A stretch of 64,000 bases of DNA from Lachnospiraceae bacterium UBA7182 (GTDB taxonomy: Bacteria; Bacillota; Clostridia; Lachnospirales; Lachnospiraceae). The position numbers and the translations under genes are program-made. Below the pieces are notes generated by a model, which saw only the letters and a list, made by a program, of their open reading frames with translations, did no database searches and was not told where the DNA came from. Every line of letters starts with the position of its first letter. Within the stretch, counting starts at the first letter, position 1. Below, one piece after another: positions 8,890 to 19,004 of the stretch. The stretch lies in the NCBI GenBank assembly GCA_002491115.1, contig DKVI01000021.1:34460-98459 (forward strand). The letters run 5' to 3'.

Positions 8890-8918
8890 ATCATATCAAA
8901 AATGAGCGGGATTGTCAA
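8890..8918 (-). promoter_or_regulatory. Sigma-A promoter of the leuA T-box transcript
   Basis: TTGACA (8913-8918), a 17-base spacer and TATGAT (8890-8895) predict a start near 8883. It fits in the few bases between the end of the neighbouring membrane protein gene and the T-box. Confidence 0.88.
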
Positions 8919-8926
8919 CCGAAAAT

Positions 8927-10819
8927 TCATCTGTTTTCAAAAAGTCCCTGGCAAAGTCCCGCTGCCGGAAGACACATGACGATGGAATACATGTATCGGA
9001 AATACCATCCATATACAGGTCCTGCCATACAGACAAGGAAGACAACAAACAACGGAAGGAGCAGAAGAAGCCCTGCTTTGTTTTTATTCCGGAAGCCATA
9101 GCAAATCAAAAGCAGCAGAATCCATATATAGGTGGCAGACAGATTACACGCGGACAGAACCGGAAGTTTAAAAAGCATCTCCCGGAGAAATTCCATTTTT
9201 TCCCGCAAAGCAGACAAAGCTTCCGGATGTCCTATCTGAATATGAATCTGTGTATTGTGATCAGAGCATTCCTGCATATATTCCTGACTGCTTCCAAAGT
9301 CCTGAACCATGGTCGTGTAACCGGCCGGGTAAAAATAACCGTACAGATTATTCATTGTCGCCTGTACATAAATGTCCGGATGACGGAAGAACATCTGCGC
9401 CCAGACTTTCAGGTAAGCGGCAATATCCGCCATACTTGCGTCCCGGTTGAACGTGGACTTCACAGGATCCGAAAGATTCGGATTATAAAGCTCTGCCAGA
9501 CGTTCATAGTCAATTACCACCGCAATCGCCTCGGCTTCCTTTTCCGTCACGTCTTCCCCTGCCTCTTTTACGTATCTTGCGGTCTGTTGAAACGGAATCG
9601 AAAACATCTGCCGCGTATTATTATTATCCACATTGCAGGCCGGAAGCAGAATATTCTGATAAAAGACTGAAAAAACCAGTGACGCCACAAAAAATGTCAG
9701 AAACAGTTTCCGTCTGTATTTACATAAAATCCCGGCTACCAGTGTAGTCAGCAAAAGCACATAGATTCCGTCCTGACGGAAGAAAAAAATGCCGATGACA
9801 GATAAGACCAGAAGAACAGGGATGCGCTCCTTTTGAGCGTCTCCTGTATGCTCCGCTGCCAGCAGCCGATGCAGTTCTACGACAAAAATCATCAAAAACG
9901 GCGCATACCAGACATCCTTTACCAAAACCGTCATATAATTATGAATACGGGGATTCAGAGCAAAAAAAGCCAGAACTGCCACAAGCCACCCCGGAGATAC
10001 CGAAAGCTTTGCCAGATAACGAACCGTCCAGGCCACGGCGCCGATCGTCAGAAGCGTCTGCGCCAGGGAAACCAGGAACAATCCTGCGTCTGCACTGGAA
10101 AAAACAGCATTCCCAAATAAACTGGACCCCACTAAAAGAAGCGTATGAATAACCGGGTGCTGGTTCCGAAGGAGCGCGGTTCCGTAAATAAGCGCTGCAT
10201 ATCCATTGTCCAGCTGAATCTTTGTATCACAGGTAAAGATTCCGGGAAAAGACAGAATCAGATCAGGCAGAAACACAATAAAAAGCGTCAAAAAAGCAGT
10301 CCGAAAAGGTGTACTTTCCAGACGCCTTACGTACCAGCCCAAAATTTTGCCATAATGACTACCGTTATGGTCTTTTTTCTCTTGCAGCTCCAACCGGTCA
10401 GCCGCATGAAAAATACAAATAATGACTGCATAAAAGATGCAGGCATACCCACAGAAGGCAATCAGGGATTTAAGCATCTGCACATGGCTGGCAAAAATCA
10501 AATCCCAGCTGTTGCTTCGATAAAAAGAATATCCAAACACCATACAAAAAGCAAAAAACAACGCCGGAATCAGGCCGGACAGACCTGTCTTTTGGTGTTC
10601 CCCGGCCTCTTTTTGTATTTTATCAGCATAAAAAAGCATGGCGGCAGCCAAAACAAACAGCAGCACATACAGAAGATTTGTACCGTTCATGGATTTAAGC
10701 AAAAGGTCCGCAGGCGTGGTCCCTTCCTGTATATCCAGATCCATCGTAAGAGCCAGAACGATAATAAACGCTTTACACAGGTTTTTTATTCTATACAGAT
10801 TTTTATCAGATCGATTCAT
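8927..10819 (-). CDS. Large polytopic membrane protein (DUF6020-like, possible GT-C type)
   Basis: A 630-residue protein with about a dozen or more hydrophobic segments. A loop near residue 205 reads FPGIFTCDTKIQLDNG, followed by a stretch around RNQHPVIHTLLL. Such acidic/histidine loops next to membrane helices occur in DUF6020-type and GT-C-like proteins that handle lipid-linked sugars. The family call is from memory and I cannot name a reaction. Its start overlaps the end of the upstream membrane protein gene by 14 bases, so translation is coupled. With the CotH-family gene further upstream it forms a likely three-gene cell-surface operon. Confidence 0.7.
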   Translation of the reverse strand: MNRSDKNLYRIKNLCKAFIIVLALTMDLDIQEGTTPADLLLKSMNGTNLLYVLLFVLAAAMLFYADKIQKEAGEHQKTGLSGLIPALFFAFCMVFGYSFYRSNSWDLIFASHVQMLKSLIAFCGYACIFYAVIICIFHAADRLELQEKKDHNGSHYGKILGWYVRRLESTPFRTAFLTLFIVFLPDLILSFPGIFTCDTKIQLDNGYAALIYGTALLRNQHPVIHTLLLVGSSLFGNAVFSSADAGLFLVSLAQTLLTIGAVAWTVRYLAKLSVSPGWLVAVLAFFALNPRIHNYMTVLVKDVWYAPFLMIFVVELHRLLAAEHTGDAQKERIPVLLVLSVIGIFFFRQDGIYVLLLTTLVAGILCKYRRKLFLTFFVASLVFSVFYQNILLPACNVDNNNTRQMFSIPFQQTARYVKEAGEDVTEKEAEAIAVVIDYERLAELYNPNLSDPVKSTFNRDASMADIAAYLKVWAQMFFRHPDIYVQATMNNLYGYFYPAGYTTMVQDFGSSQEYMQECSDHNTQIHIQIGHPEALSALREKMEFLREMLFKLPVLSACNLSATYIWILLLLICYGFRNKNKAGLLLLLPLFVVFLVCMAGPVYGWYFRYMYSIVMCLPAAGLCQGLFENR

Positions 10820-13160
10820 GACTGCACCTCATTCTGCCTTTTATCAAGTAAAAAAATGCGGACTGGTAGAACAGTACAAACAGTAATGTAATAAATGATA
10901 CTGCCTCGCAGATTCTCCAATACAGCGGCACTTCATATCTAAGAACCAGCGTGCCTGAATATCTGCCCGGAAGTTCCACCTGCACACGATTATTTTCTCC
11001 TGTCTGAATCGGCAGCTCGTATCCTTGTTCTCTGTCGTATACATGATAGTTATTATAATGAAATACAGGAAATGTAATAAATGAAATCCCTTCCATTTCA
11101 TTTGCGCAGTTCACTGTATAAGTACCCGCACTGTAAACAACCTCCGACGCACTGACCCCTTCCCCTAAAAGCGGCGTTTTAATATTTGCCAGGTCATTGT
11201 CTGTTCCTGTCAGTTCAAACCAGATCGCGCTGCTTGAAGGTACCGGATCTTCGCTGGCATAAGAATAATATCTTTCCTCATATGCACTGTGGGTAAAATC
11301 CGTCATATACAATCCTGCCGATAAAATACCAGGAATCACAATAACCGCCACGGTTCCCGCCCAGAAAATTTCTCCCTTCTTTTCATACAGGATCGAAAGA
11401 CAGAGCACCAGTACGAAACTGGCAAATACCGTTGCCATAGCCAGGAAACGCCAGGGAAACTGTAAAGTCCCGTAAACCATTTTTATTATTTTCCACCTGT
11501 TTACCAGATTATCACTCCAAAAATAATTGGAGGACATAAATAAAGCGATCGCCGCAAATCCTGCAAATATTCCCGCGTATTTGAAACGGCTGTCCCCGGC
11601 CAGTTTCCAGCTTTCTCTTTTTACACAACAGATCAGGTACAGAAGAAGTCCAAGGGTAAGTGTAATGCCCAGCGTTAAAGGCATCTCTTCCAACATCCCT
11701 CCAAGCACATTCCGCCCATTCCTCGACTGAAAAATGCCGAACAGCTGTATCAAATACACACCCTTATTCTCAATCCGGGCTCCCACATGCCTCGCTCCCA
11801 GATTCATCCCCAGCATGGAAGAAAGACATGGCACCAAAAACCAGAGATTCAGTAACAGCGTAACAACCGCCGATTTGCAAAGGGCAGCAAACCGATATTT
11901 CGCAAAGGTCTTTTTCCGGAAAAGGACGACAACAATCAGTACGAAAAATGCAGACATCTCACATGACAAAATATGAGATTCCACAATCCCTGTCAGACCA
12001 ATTATAATCGGCAGACATTCCCTGAACCGTATTTTCTCCTCGTCCTTTTTCTGGTACACATACCAGAATCCATAGCACACAAGCGGCAGGAAAGCCATCG
12101 CTGTATATTCTCCCACCGACGCTCTTGTCAAAAGATTGGCCATGCGGTACCCGGATAATGTATAGACTGCCCCGCCGACAATCCCCATTCTCCAGTCCTT
12201 ACAGATGCGTTTAAAACACCAGTAACTGATCAGACAGGTACATGCATTGATCATGATTACATAAATTTGATAACAGGTCTGCATCGGAACCCAGAGGCAA
12301 TGCAATACCGCCGGAATGTACAAAAACAATTCTCCGTAAGTGAGAGGACTGGCATATCCATAACCGTTTAAAGCCTGAAAAGCAATCCTCTGCGGAATCA
12401 GCATATCCTGAATGCTTTCCGACAGCCGGTAAATCCTGTGTATATGAAACTCCAGATCATGCCCCGCATAGAGGAAATCCGTCAGGTACGGTAAAGACGA
12501 TGTAAGAATAATGATCCCAAGAACAAGGATTTCCCATTTTCTTTTCTCGCTTACTTTTAAAATCGTATTTTTTGAAAAAATCAGATACAGCAAATCCAAC
12601 GCCGCAAAAAGCAATAAAAACCCTGCGATTCTGACATAGCGGTATAAAATCTGTTCACGTATGCTGATACTTTGTATCAGCAGTTTTCCGGTTCCGCAGT
12701 AGTAAACCTCCGCACGCAGATCGCTTACTTCGGAACCAGACCGCAGCCACATGCGCCCTGTCTGGCTGGTATGTCCGTCCGGCAGAAAAAAAGAAAAAGT
12801 TTTCAACGCCATCGGGTTCTCTTCCGTGATCATATCTACCCGTCCCATTTTATTTGCCGCGCTCTGCAAAGGATCATCCGGATTATAAGCCGAATCATAT
12901 TGAATCACGACCTCATAAGCCCCGGGATGCAGCGCAAATTCATTGGATTCCAACAATAAAACCGTGCTTTCCTCCGGTTCTGCCAGACCCAAAGCCCCGA
13001 TCCCGTTCTCCGTATCATCCACCTGATAATAGCCTGTCTCCTGAAAATCCTGGGGCTGCAGTTCCAGGTTTGCAGGCTTTTGAAACACCAGAAGGCCAGA
13101 ACCTGCCAAAAATAAAATTTCCAGCAATACAACATAAAAAAACAAGTTTTTTTTCTTCAT
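10806..13160 (-). CDS. Large polytopic membrane protein with GT-C/YfhO-like features
   Basis: A 784-residue protein. One N-terminal helix is followed by an extracytoplasmic beta-rich region (about residues 25-160), a long array of roughly a dozen helices, and a second soluble region near the C-terminus (about 660-755) before a last helix. A DLEFHIHRIYRL loop after the second helix recalls the acidic first loop of GT-C glycosyltransferases and of the YfhO / 6-pyruvoyl-tetrahydropterin-synthase-related membrane family. The substrate cannot be read. I chose the ATG at 13158-13160 with AGGA upstream; an ATG 13 codons earlier lacks a ribosome site. It overlaps the next gene. Confidence 0.65.
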   Translation of the reverse strand: MKKKNLFFYVVLLEILFLAGSGLLVFQKPANLELQPQDFQETGYYQVDDTENGIGALGLAEPEESTVLLLESNEFALHPGAYEVVIQYDSAYNPDDPLQSAANKMGRVDMITEENPMALKTFSFFLPDGHTSQTGRMWLRSGSEVSDLRAEVYYCGTGKLLIQSISIREQILYRYVRIAGFLLLFAALDLLYLIFSKNTILKVSEKRKWEILVLGIIILTSSLPYLTDFLYAGHDLEFHIHRIYRLSESIQDMLIPQRIAFQALNGYGYASPLTYGELFLYIPAVLHCLWVPMQTCYQIYVIMINACTCLISYWCFKRICKDWRMGIVGGAVYTLSGYRMANLLTRASVGEYTAMAFLPLVCYGFWYVYQKKDEEKIRFRECLPIIIGLTGIVESHILSCEMSAFFVLIVVVLFRKKTFAKYRFAALCKSAVVTLLLNLWFLVPCLSSMLGMNLGARHVGARIENKGVYLIQLFGIFQSRNGRNVLGGMLEEMPLTLGITLTLGLLLYLICCVKRESWKLAGDSRFKYAGIFAGFAAIALFMSSNYFWSDNLVNRWKIIKMVYGTLQFPWRFLAMATVFASFVLVLCLSILYEKKGEIFWAGTVAVIVIPGILSAGLYMTDFTHSAYEERYYSYASEDPVPSSSAIWFELTGTDNDLANIKTPLLGEGVSASEVVYSAGTYTVNCANEMEGISFITFPVFHYNNYHVYDREQGYELPIQTGENNRVQVELPGRYSGTLVLRYEVPLYWRICEAVSFITLLFVLFYQSAFFYLIKGRMRCSHESI

Positions 13161-13235
13161 ATAATTTTTTATCCTGTGTATAGCGAATGTTTTTTCCATA
13201 TCATTGTATATTTGAATCTGAAATACGCTCCTGGC

Positions 13236-14813
13236 TTACATCCGCTCCAGATACGCGTCAAGCCACACAAAACGCGCGTCAATAAACGCTTCGATCTCTT
13301 TTGAATCCGGTATATTCCCACTGTCCGGCCATCTTCTTGTATCCCTTGCAAATGCGCCGGAATCCACCAGAGCATCCATCAGCTCCCGCGCGTATGTTTT
13401 CCAGTCTTCCTCTTTCAAAAAGCTTTTACGCCAGCGATTCCATATACTTTTCATATCGGCTGCAAGTTTTGCATCATACTTCTGCATATTCTGAAAAACC
13501 TCTTCTTCCAGCCACCTTTCATACAGTCCGGGATTGTAGCGGATATTTTTATCATCCTTGTATTCCCCTTCTTCATAATCGTCTCCCCAGGAATAATTCT
13601 GATCCCATGGAATCCTTCGGATCGTATAGGTTCCGTTCGCATGCACGACCGTACTGTAGATGATATTTTTAAACCGGTTATCTACTCCCGAAATCGCGTT
13701 ATAATACAGGTTATACGCAATAAAATTCTGCCGGTCTATACAACTGTACAGAACTTCCAGATCTTCCTTTGATCCCATTTCATATCCATGATCCCAAAAT
13801 GTGCGAAACGGTTCCCAAATACCGGGATAAAACGCTTTATCTGACTGCCGGATGCTGATCCCTCCGCAGGAAAAAGACTGTTCTGCCTCGCTTTGTTCAA
13901 ACAGCTTGTCATTCGGTAGTATATCAATCCTGGTCTTGTAGATCAGGTCTTTTGTTTTATCCAGATTCAGCGATTTATAATCCGTAGGCTCTACCAGCCC
14001 GTAAAGTCCTCTGTATTCTCCATTTACGATCAGTTCCAGATACTCCATATGACATCCATCGTCAGCCCTGCTTTCTGTCTGTGCCGCGATCTGATTCCAG
14101 AGATCAATAGACAGCTTGTCTCTTAGCTTGCTGCGGTCTGAATACATGGCCTTCAGCTGCCAGTCATTATCCGATCTCATACCAAGCAGCGACAGATCTT
14201 TGCCCGGGCTTCCGTCCTCATGGAAAAATTCCAGACGATAGCCGATCTTTTCAAAACGCTTACTGGCATTTCCCCGGATATTATAGTAGGCATTACAGTC
14301 TTCGGCCTGATAATCCCCCCGAAGACTTTTGACAGGATCGAACACCCTGACACGGGTTCCCGCCGCCCCCATCTCACCGTCAATCTGCATAACCGGAAGT
14401 CCGGTAAAAAGGACATCTGCCTGCTCATATCCGGTATCATTATAAATCAGGCAGCAGAATACATGTTCTTCCCTGACTGCCTGTCCCATATTTTTAAAAG
14501 CATCATCTTCCGCCCACACAACAGAGGCCGAAGCCTCATCCGCCGACGCGCCGACGCTTCCCGTCCACCGGCTGCTTTCTATATTCTCAGGAATATAATA
14601 TCTTGCCTCTTCCTCTTCATACGCTGCATCAATCCCATTGATTTTAAGCTTCACATGGTCCTTTCCCAATGGATTTCTCTCTGCCTGCAGACGCTCAATC
14701 TCCTGCCGGGACACCACATCCGCTCCCATCACCTGCACATTCTGAGCAGTTATCCTGTATAAAACAAACAGACAGATGAGTAAGAAACTGATACACAATA
14801 TGCTCTTCTTCAT
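13236..14813 (-). CDS. CotH-family protein (atypical protein kinase fold), membrane-anchored
   Basis: A 525-residue protein with an N-terminal signal anchor (about residues 3-20). CotH-family motifs follow: YNIRGNASKRF, the lysine-bearing YRLEFF segment, LLGMRSDNDWQLKAMYSD, and the acidic IPWDQNYSWGDDY near the C-terminus. CotH of Bacillus spores is a kinase that phosphorylates coat proteins; many clostridial homologues are anchored outside the membrane, often beside polysaccharide or cell-wall genes. Here the two downstream genes encode polytopic GT-C-like proteins, hinting at surface polymer assembly rather than the spore coat (inference). ATG with AGGAGAAG upstream; it has its own promoter. 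Confidence 0.85.
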   Translation of the reverse strand: MKKSILCISFLLICLFVLYRITAQNVQVMGADVVSRQEIERLQAERNPLGKDHVKLKINGIDAAYEEEEARYYIPENIESSRWTGSVGASADEASASVVWAEDDAFKNMGQAVREEHVFCCLIYNDTGYEQADVLFTGLPVMQIDGEMGAAGTRVRVFDPVKSLRGDYQAEDCNAYYNIRGNASKRFEKIGYRLEFFHEDGSPGKDLSLLGMRSDNDWQLKAMYSDRSKLRDKLSIDLWNQIAAQTESRADDGCHMEYLELIVNGEYRGLYGLVEPTDYKSLNLDKTKDLIYKTRIDILPNDKLFEQSEAEQSFSCGGISIRQSDKAFYPGIWEPFRTFWDHGYEMGSKEDLEVLYSCIDRQNFIAYNLYYNAISGVDNRFKNIIYSTVVHANGTYTIRRIPWDQNYSWGDDYEEGEYKDDKNIRYNPGLYERWLEEEVFQNMQKYDAKLAADMKSIWNRWRKSFLKEEDWKTYARELMDALVDSGAFARDTRRWPDSGNIPDSKEIEAFIDARFVWLDAYLERM

Positions 14814-14876
14814 CTCACAACTTCTTCTCCTGCCATAGATTCTTCCCCATTTTCTGTTTTCCCTTTCTGGCAAAAC

Positions 14877-14905
14877 AGTATAGCATACCTGAACAGGAAA
14901 TACAA
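14877..14905 (-). promoter_or_regulatory. Promoter of the CotH surface operon
   Basis: TTGTAT (14900-14905), a 17-base spacer and TATACT (14877-14882) preceded by an extended -10 TGC. Confidence 0.7.
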
Positions 14906-14970
14906 TCAGTAACCCGGGCATTCATAACTAAACAAATAGTTGGATTAATGAAAAATTTTTCACTTACCAT

Positions 14971-17900
14971 TTATTTATCTCCATATATAGCAGCTTCCTC
15001 AGCTATCATACTCAGGTTTTCTTCCTGTCGGAAAGAATAATCGATAACCCGGTGTTCCGATTCTTCCATATCTGCGTGATCTGTCCAGAGCTCGCACTGT
15101 GTCATAACTGTCTGAACCGCGTCTTCCATGCCTTCCGGCGGGTAGCGGTGTTTTTTAAGAAGCTTCTTGATCATCATGCGCATTTTGGCCCGGGCTGAAT
15201 CGCGTCTCTGCCAGTCGATTGTCCTGTTTTTTCTTAATGCCTCAGCCAGTTCCTTTGTTATGGCTATCAATTCCTCGTTTTCATAAAAATCTTTGATTGC
15301 CTGCGGTTTTGTCAGGGCGTCATAAAACGCCAGCTCATCTGCGGTGAGGCCAAGTTTCTCCCCTTCTTTTCGGGCTTCTGCGATCTGTTTCGCCAGACTC
15401 AAAAGTTCCTCAATCACCTGCTCGTTGGTCAGCATGCCATTCAGGTACGCATTCATGGCACGCTGGATAATCTCACTGAATTTTTCAGATTTAACGACGT
15501 TGGTTCTACGATAGATCTGTACCTGCTCCGCAATCAGTTTTTTCAAAAGTTCAACAGCAAGATTTTTTTCCTTCATCTTGGAGATTTCTTCAAGAAATTT
15601 AGGATCAAACAGCGAAAACTCCTGTTGTACATCGGAAAACAGATTAATAACGCCTTCACTTTTAATACTCTGCTTCAAAAGATCATTAATTTTCTGATTC
15701 ATTTCCGGAAGTGAAATTTTCTGACCGCCGTTTCCCTGATTTGTCAGTCTTACAGTCAACACGCGCACAGATTCAAAAAAAGCCGCTTCAAACCGCAGAT
15801 CTTCCGGCGCCAGAGAGGAACAAAGAGAGAGCGCCTGGTGAAGCATAAGAGCTTCTTTGACAAAAATGTCTTTTTCTCCCTTCTTTTCACGATCAACAAT
15901 AAAATTCACTGCCCCGCTGATCGTCTTTGCCCTCTCCAGGTCTGTGCCCTTAAAAAATCTGGTATAATCATATCCATGAAACAGATCACGACACACAGAC
16001 AATTTTTCCAGAAATTTAGGATATGCCACTTTGGCAACATCCGTATCGCCATAATTCTTTTTATCACGGACCGTGTAATCATTCATAGCCTGTTTTAAAG
16101 CGGCGGCAATACCAACATAATCGACGACGAGGCCGCCTTCTTTATCCCCAAAGACACGGTTGACACGGGCGATTGCCTGCATAAGATTATGTCCGGACAT
16201 AGGCTTGTAGACATACATGGTCGCAAGCGACGGTATATCAAACCCCGTCAGCCACATATCGACTACAATCACAATTTTAAGCGGACTGTTATTATCTTTA
16301 AATATTTTAGCCAACTGGTCTTTATGATGCTTATTTCCGATGATTTTACGCCATTCTTCCGGGTCTTTGTTGCTTTCGGTCATAACAACGGCAACCTTGT
16401 CGGTCCATCCGGGTCTAAGTTCCAATATACGCCTGTATATTTTCATCGCAATTGCCCGTGAATAAGCAACAATCATAGCTTTGCCTGTAAGGAGATTCTC
16501 GCGATAGTTTTCGTAATGATCCAGGATATCGCAGACAAGAGAATGGATTGTCTGGTCATTTCCCAGAACAGCTTCCATCTGCCCAAGCTCACGCTTACTT
16601 TTCTCAATCACTTCCGGATCAGCATTATTGGCCATCCTGTCATACTCTGCATCAATCAACCTGAGTGTATCCTCATCCAACTTCAGCTTTATTACCCGGC
16701 TCTCATAATACACCGGCCTTGTAGCACCGTCTTCCACGGCCTGTGTCATATCATAAATATCTATGTAATCGCCGAATACTTCCCGCGTATTCCGGTCTTT
16801 GGACGAAATAGGCGTGCCTGTAAAACCGATATAAGTCGCATTCGGCAGACTGTTTCTGATGATCCTGGCGGTCCCCGCCACGCGCCTGGCAACCTCTTCG
16901 CCGTCTTCATTCTTTGTCATCTTGATTCTTTCAGCAAGCCCATATTGGCCGCGATGGGCTTCATCGGCTATTACAACAATATTGCGGCGCTCTGATAAGG
17001 CTTCATGAGATTCCTCAAATTTCTGCATCGTTGTAAAAATAATTCCATTGGCCTGCCGTCCCGCCAACAAAGTTTTCAGATGTTCCCGGCTTTTAGCATG
17101 CATCGGTTCCTGCCTTAAAAAAGCCTTGCATTTTGCAAACTGTCCATATAGTTGATCATCCAGATCGTTACGGTCTGTCAGCACCACAATCGTCGGACTG
17201 TCCAGCGCTTCCTGGAGTAAATGAGCATAAAAAACCATGGAAAGAGATTTTCCGCTGCCCTGTGTATGCCAGAATACACCGCCCTTGCCGTCCGTAACAG
17301 AAGCGTGTTTTGTAGATTCAATTGCTTTTCTGACAGCAAAATACTGATGATACCCAGCCAGTATTTTAAACTGTTTAAGACCCTCATTGGAGAAACAGAT
17401 AAAGTTTTCTATGATATCCAGCAATCGCTCCTTTTGGAAGATTCCTTCAAAAAATATATCAAACTGTGCATATTGTGTATTTTCGCCACTGCCGTCCCTG
17501 GCTTTCCACTCCATAAAACGGTCTTCACCAGATGTAATCGTTCCGGCCTTCGAGATACCCATATCGCTCATCACACAAATCGCATTATAAATAAACATGG
17601 ACGGAATTTCCTGCATATAATTCCTCAACTGCAAGCATGCTTCACTGGCATCGGTTTCTTCTCTTGAGGGAGATTTCAGCTCGATCACAACAATCGGCAA
17701 TCCGTTCAGGAATAGAACGATATCCGGACGTTTTTTGCTGTTCTCGACAAATGTCCACTGGTTCGCAACGATAAAGGAGTTGTGGTCAGGGTTGTGGTAA
17801 TCTACCAGATAGACAATGGAAGATCGTTCCTCACCTTTAACAAAGAAGCGCACAGGTATGCCGCCTTGAAGATAATCCATAAAAAGTTCATTCTTCTGAA

Positions 17901-18126
17901 CGAGTTCGCCGTTTTCAAAATTTTGGAGTTTATATAAGGCGTCGGAGATGGCATCTTTGGGAAGTTTTGGATTCAGGCGCACAATGTAGTCCTCCAATAC
18001 ATCATGATACAAAGGACTGCGAAAATCACGCTCTACATCCGGGCCATACACATGGGTATAGCCCATTTCTTCAAATAATTCTATTACAGAATTTTCGTAG
18101 TCTGCTTCTGTATAAAATTCTGACAT
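14971..18126 (-). CDS. hsdR: Type I restriction endonuclease, R (motor/nuclease) subunit
   Basis: The 1051-residue product has the HsdR order. An N-terminal PD-(D/E)xK nuclease (RPDIVLFL ... VVIELK; D135, E149, K151) is followed by a superfamily-2 translocase with Walker A HTQGSGKS (about 287-294), DEAH (388-391) and FTGTPI, then a helical C-terminal domain. HsdR joins HsdM2S, pumps DNA with ATP and cuts far from unmethylated sites. The ATG at 18124-18126 is preceded by AAAGGAG at ideal spacing. Oddly, the frame stays open for 258 codons upstream, joining a truncated recombinase reading frame, so a fusion product is possible. The M and S genes lie about 2.2 kb upstream, separated by a toxin-like cassette. 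Confidence 0.93.
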   Translation of the reverse strand: MSEFYTEADYENSVIELFEEMGYTHVYGPDVERDFRSPLYHDVLEDYIVRLNPKLPKDAISDALYKLQNFENGELVQKNELFMDYLQGGIPVRFFVKGEERSSIVYLVDYHNPDHNSFIVANQWTFVENSKKRPDIVLFLNGLPIVVIELKSPSREETDASEACLQLRNYMQEIPSMFIYNAICVMSDMGISKAGTITSGEDRFMEWKARDGSGENTQYAQFDIFFEGIFQKERLLDIIENFICFSNEGLKQFKILAGYHQYFAVRKAIESTKHASVTDGKGGVFWHTQGSGKSLSMVFYAHLLQEALDSPTIVVLTDRNDLDDQLYGQFAKCKAFLRQEPMHAKSREHLKTLLAGRQANGIIFTTMQKFEESHEALSERRNIVVIADEAHRGQYGLAERIKMTKNEDGEEVARRVAGTARIIRNSLPNATYIGFTGTPISSKDRNTREVFGDYIDIYDMTQAVEDGATRPVYYESRVIKLKLDEDTLRLIDAEYDRMANNADPEVIEKSKRELGQMEAVLGNDQTIHSLVCDILDHYENYRENLLTGKAMIVAYSRAIAMKIYRRILELRPGWTDKVAVVMTESNKDPEEWRKIIGNKHHKDQLAKIFKDNNSPLKIVIVVDMWLTGFDIPSLATMYVYKPMSGHNLMQAIARVNRVFGDKEGGLVVDYVGIAAALKQAMNDYTVRDKKNYGDTDVAKVAYPKFLEKLSVCRDLFHGYDYTRFFKGTDLERAKTISGAVNFIVDREKKGEKDIFVKEALMLHQALSLCSSLAPEDLRFEAAFFESVRVLTVRLTNQGNGGQKISLPEMNQKINDLLKQSIKSEGVINLFSDVQQEFSLFDPKFLEEISKMKEKNLAVELLKKLIAEQVQIYRRTNVVKSEKFSEIIQRAMNAYLNGMLTNEQVIEELLSLAKQIAEARKEGEKLGLTADELAFYDALTKPQAIKDFYENEELIAITKELAEALRKNRTIDWQRRDSARAKMRMMIKKLLKKHRYPPEGMEDAVQTVMTQCELWTDHADMEESEHRVIDYSFRQEENLSMIAEEAAIYGDK

Positions 18127-18900
18127 AATAGTTACTCCTTTTGTCAATCGTGTATATGGTGAACGAAGTGTAACAAATAACGCATCATTATCATCAGATC
18201 TGCTGTTTAAATAATTTTGCAAATGGATCTTGGCACGAGCATCAAAATATACAATTCTTTCTTTATCACCTTTACCAAACACAACACATTCTCTTTCTGC
18301 AAAGTTAATATCATCTTTATTCAATAAAACCATTTCGCCGACACGCATTCCTGTAGATACCAACACGTCTATCATGGCAAGATCGCGGGGCTCCGAACAG
18401 TTATCTCTCATTCTTTCCAATTCTTCATCTGTATAAGTCTCTTTGATATTAGATGTGACCTTAACCTTATGTATTCTTCTCACTGGACTTTTAAGAATAT
18501 AGTCTTCATCCTCTAACCATGAAAAGAAACTCGATAAAATCCGACGTACATTATCCACTGTAACTTTACTCAATTTTTTTCGTTCTTGATATCTGGTAAG
18601 ATAGTTTCGCAAATCGTCTGTACTTATTAATGGAATCTTTTTTCCTATTACTTCAAGGGCTGTTTCAATTGTAGTCCTGTAATATTTCAAAGTTTTTTCG
18701 GAACATCCCTCTATCCGCTTTGCAACTATAAATATTTCTACATAATCCATTTCTTGTGTATCGGTATCCGCATCGTCTTTCTTTACAATTTCATATTGGA
18801 ATAATGTATACTCCATTATTTTCTGTAATTGTTTGCATTGCGCATTGTTAAGATATGGCAACATTTTCTGCACAATATCATTAATGATCGCTTCTTTCAT
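18127..18900 (-). pseudogene. Truncated tyrosine recombinase, open into hsdR
   Basis: From the ATG at 18898-18900 (AAGGAG upstream) the frame encodes 258 residues of a XerC/D-like tyrosine recombinase. It has an N-terminal SAM-like core-binding domain (about 50-145) and the start of the catalytic domain with the first arginine in STGMRVGEM (R186) and a GKGDKER beta-hairpin. Just after LRSPYTRLTKG the family sequence stops. The H-x-x-R motif, second His and nucleophilic Tyr are absent, and the frame continues without a stop into hsdR. Intact relatives commonly sit beside hsdS and flip specificity domains. This copy should be catalytically dead, locking hsdS. It may still be translated alone, or as a 1309-residue fusion with HsdR. 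Confidence 0.8.
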
Positions 18901-19004
18901 AGTCGTTTCTCCTTCTATTATCAGTATTTTCAGAGAACGACATGGGCGGCTGTTCCGCCTGATTTCTCTCGCCGCCAATGAGAGTTTTAACATATATACC
19001 AAAA

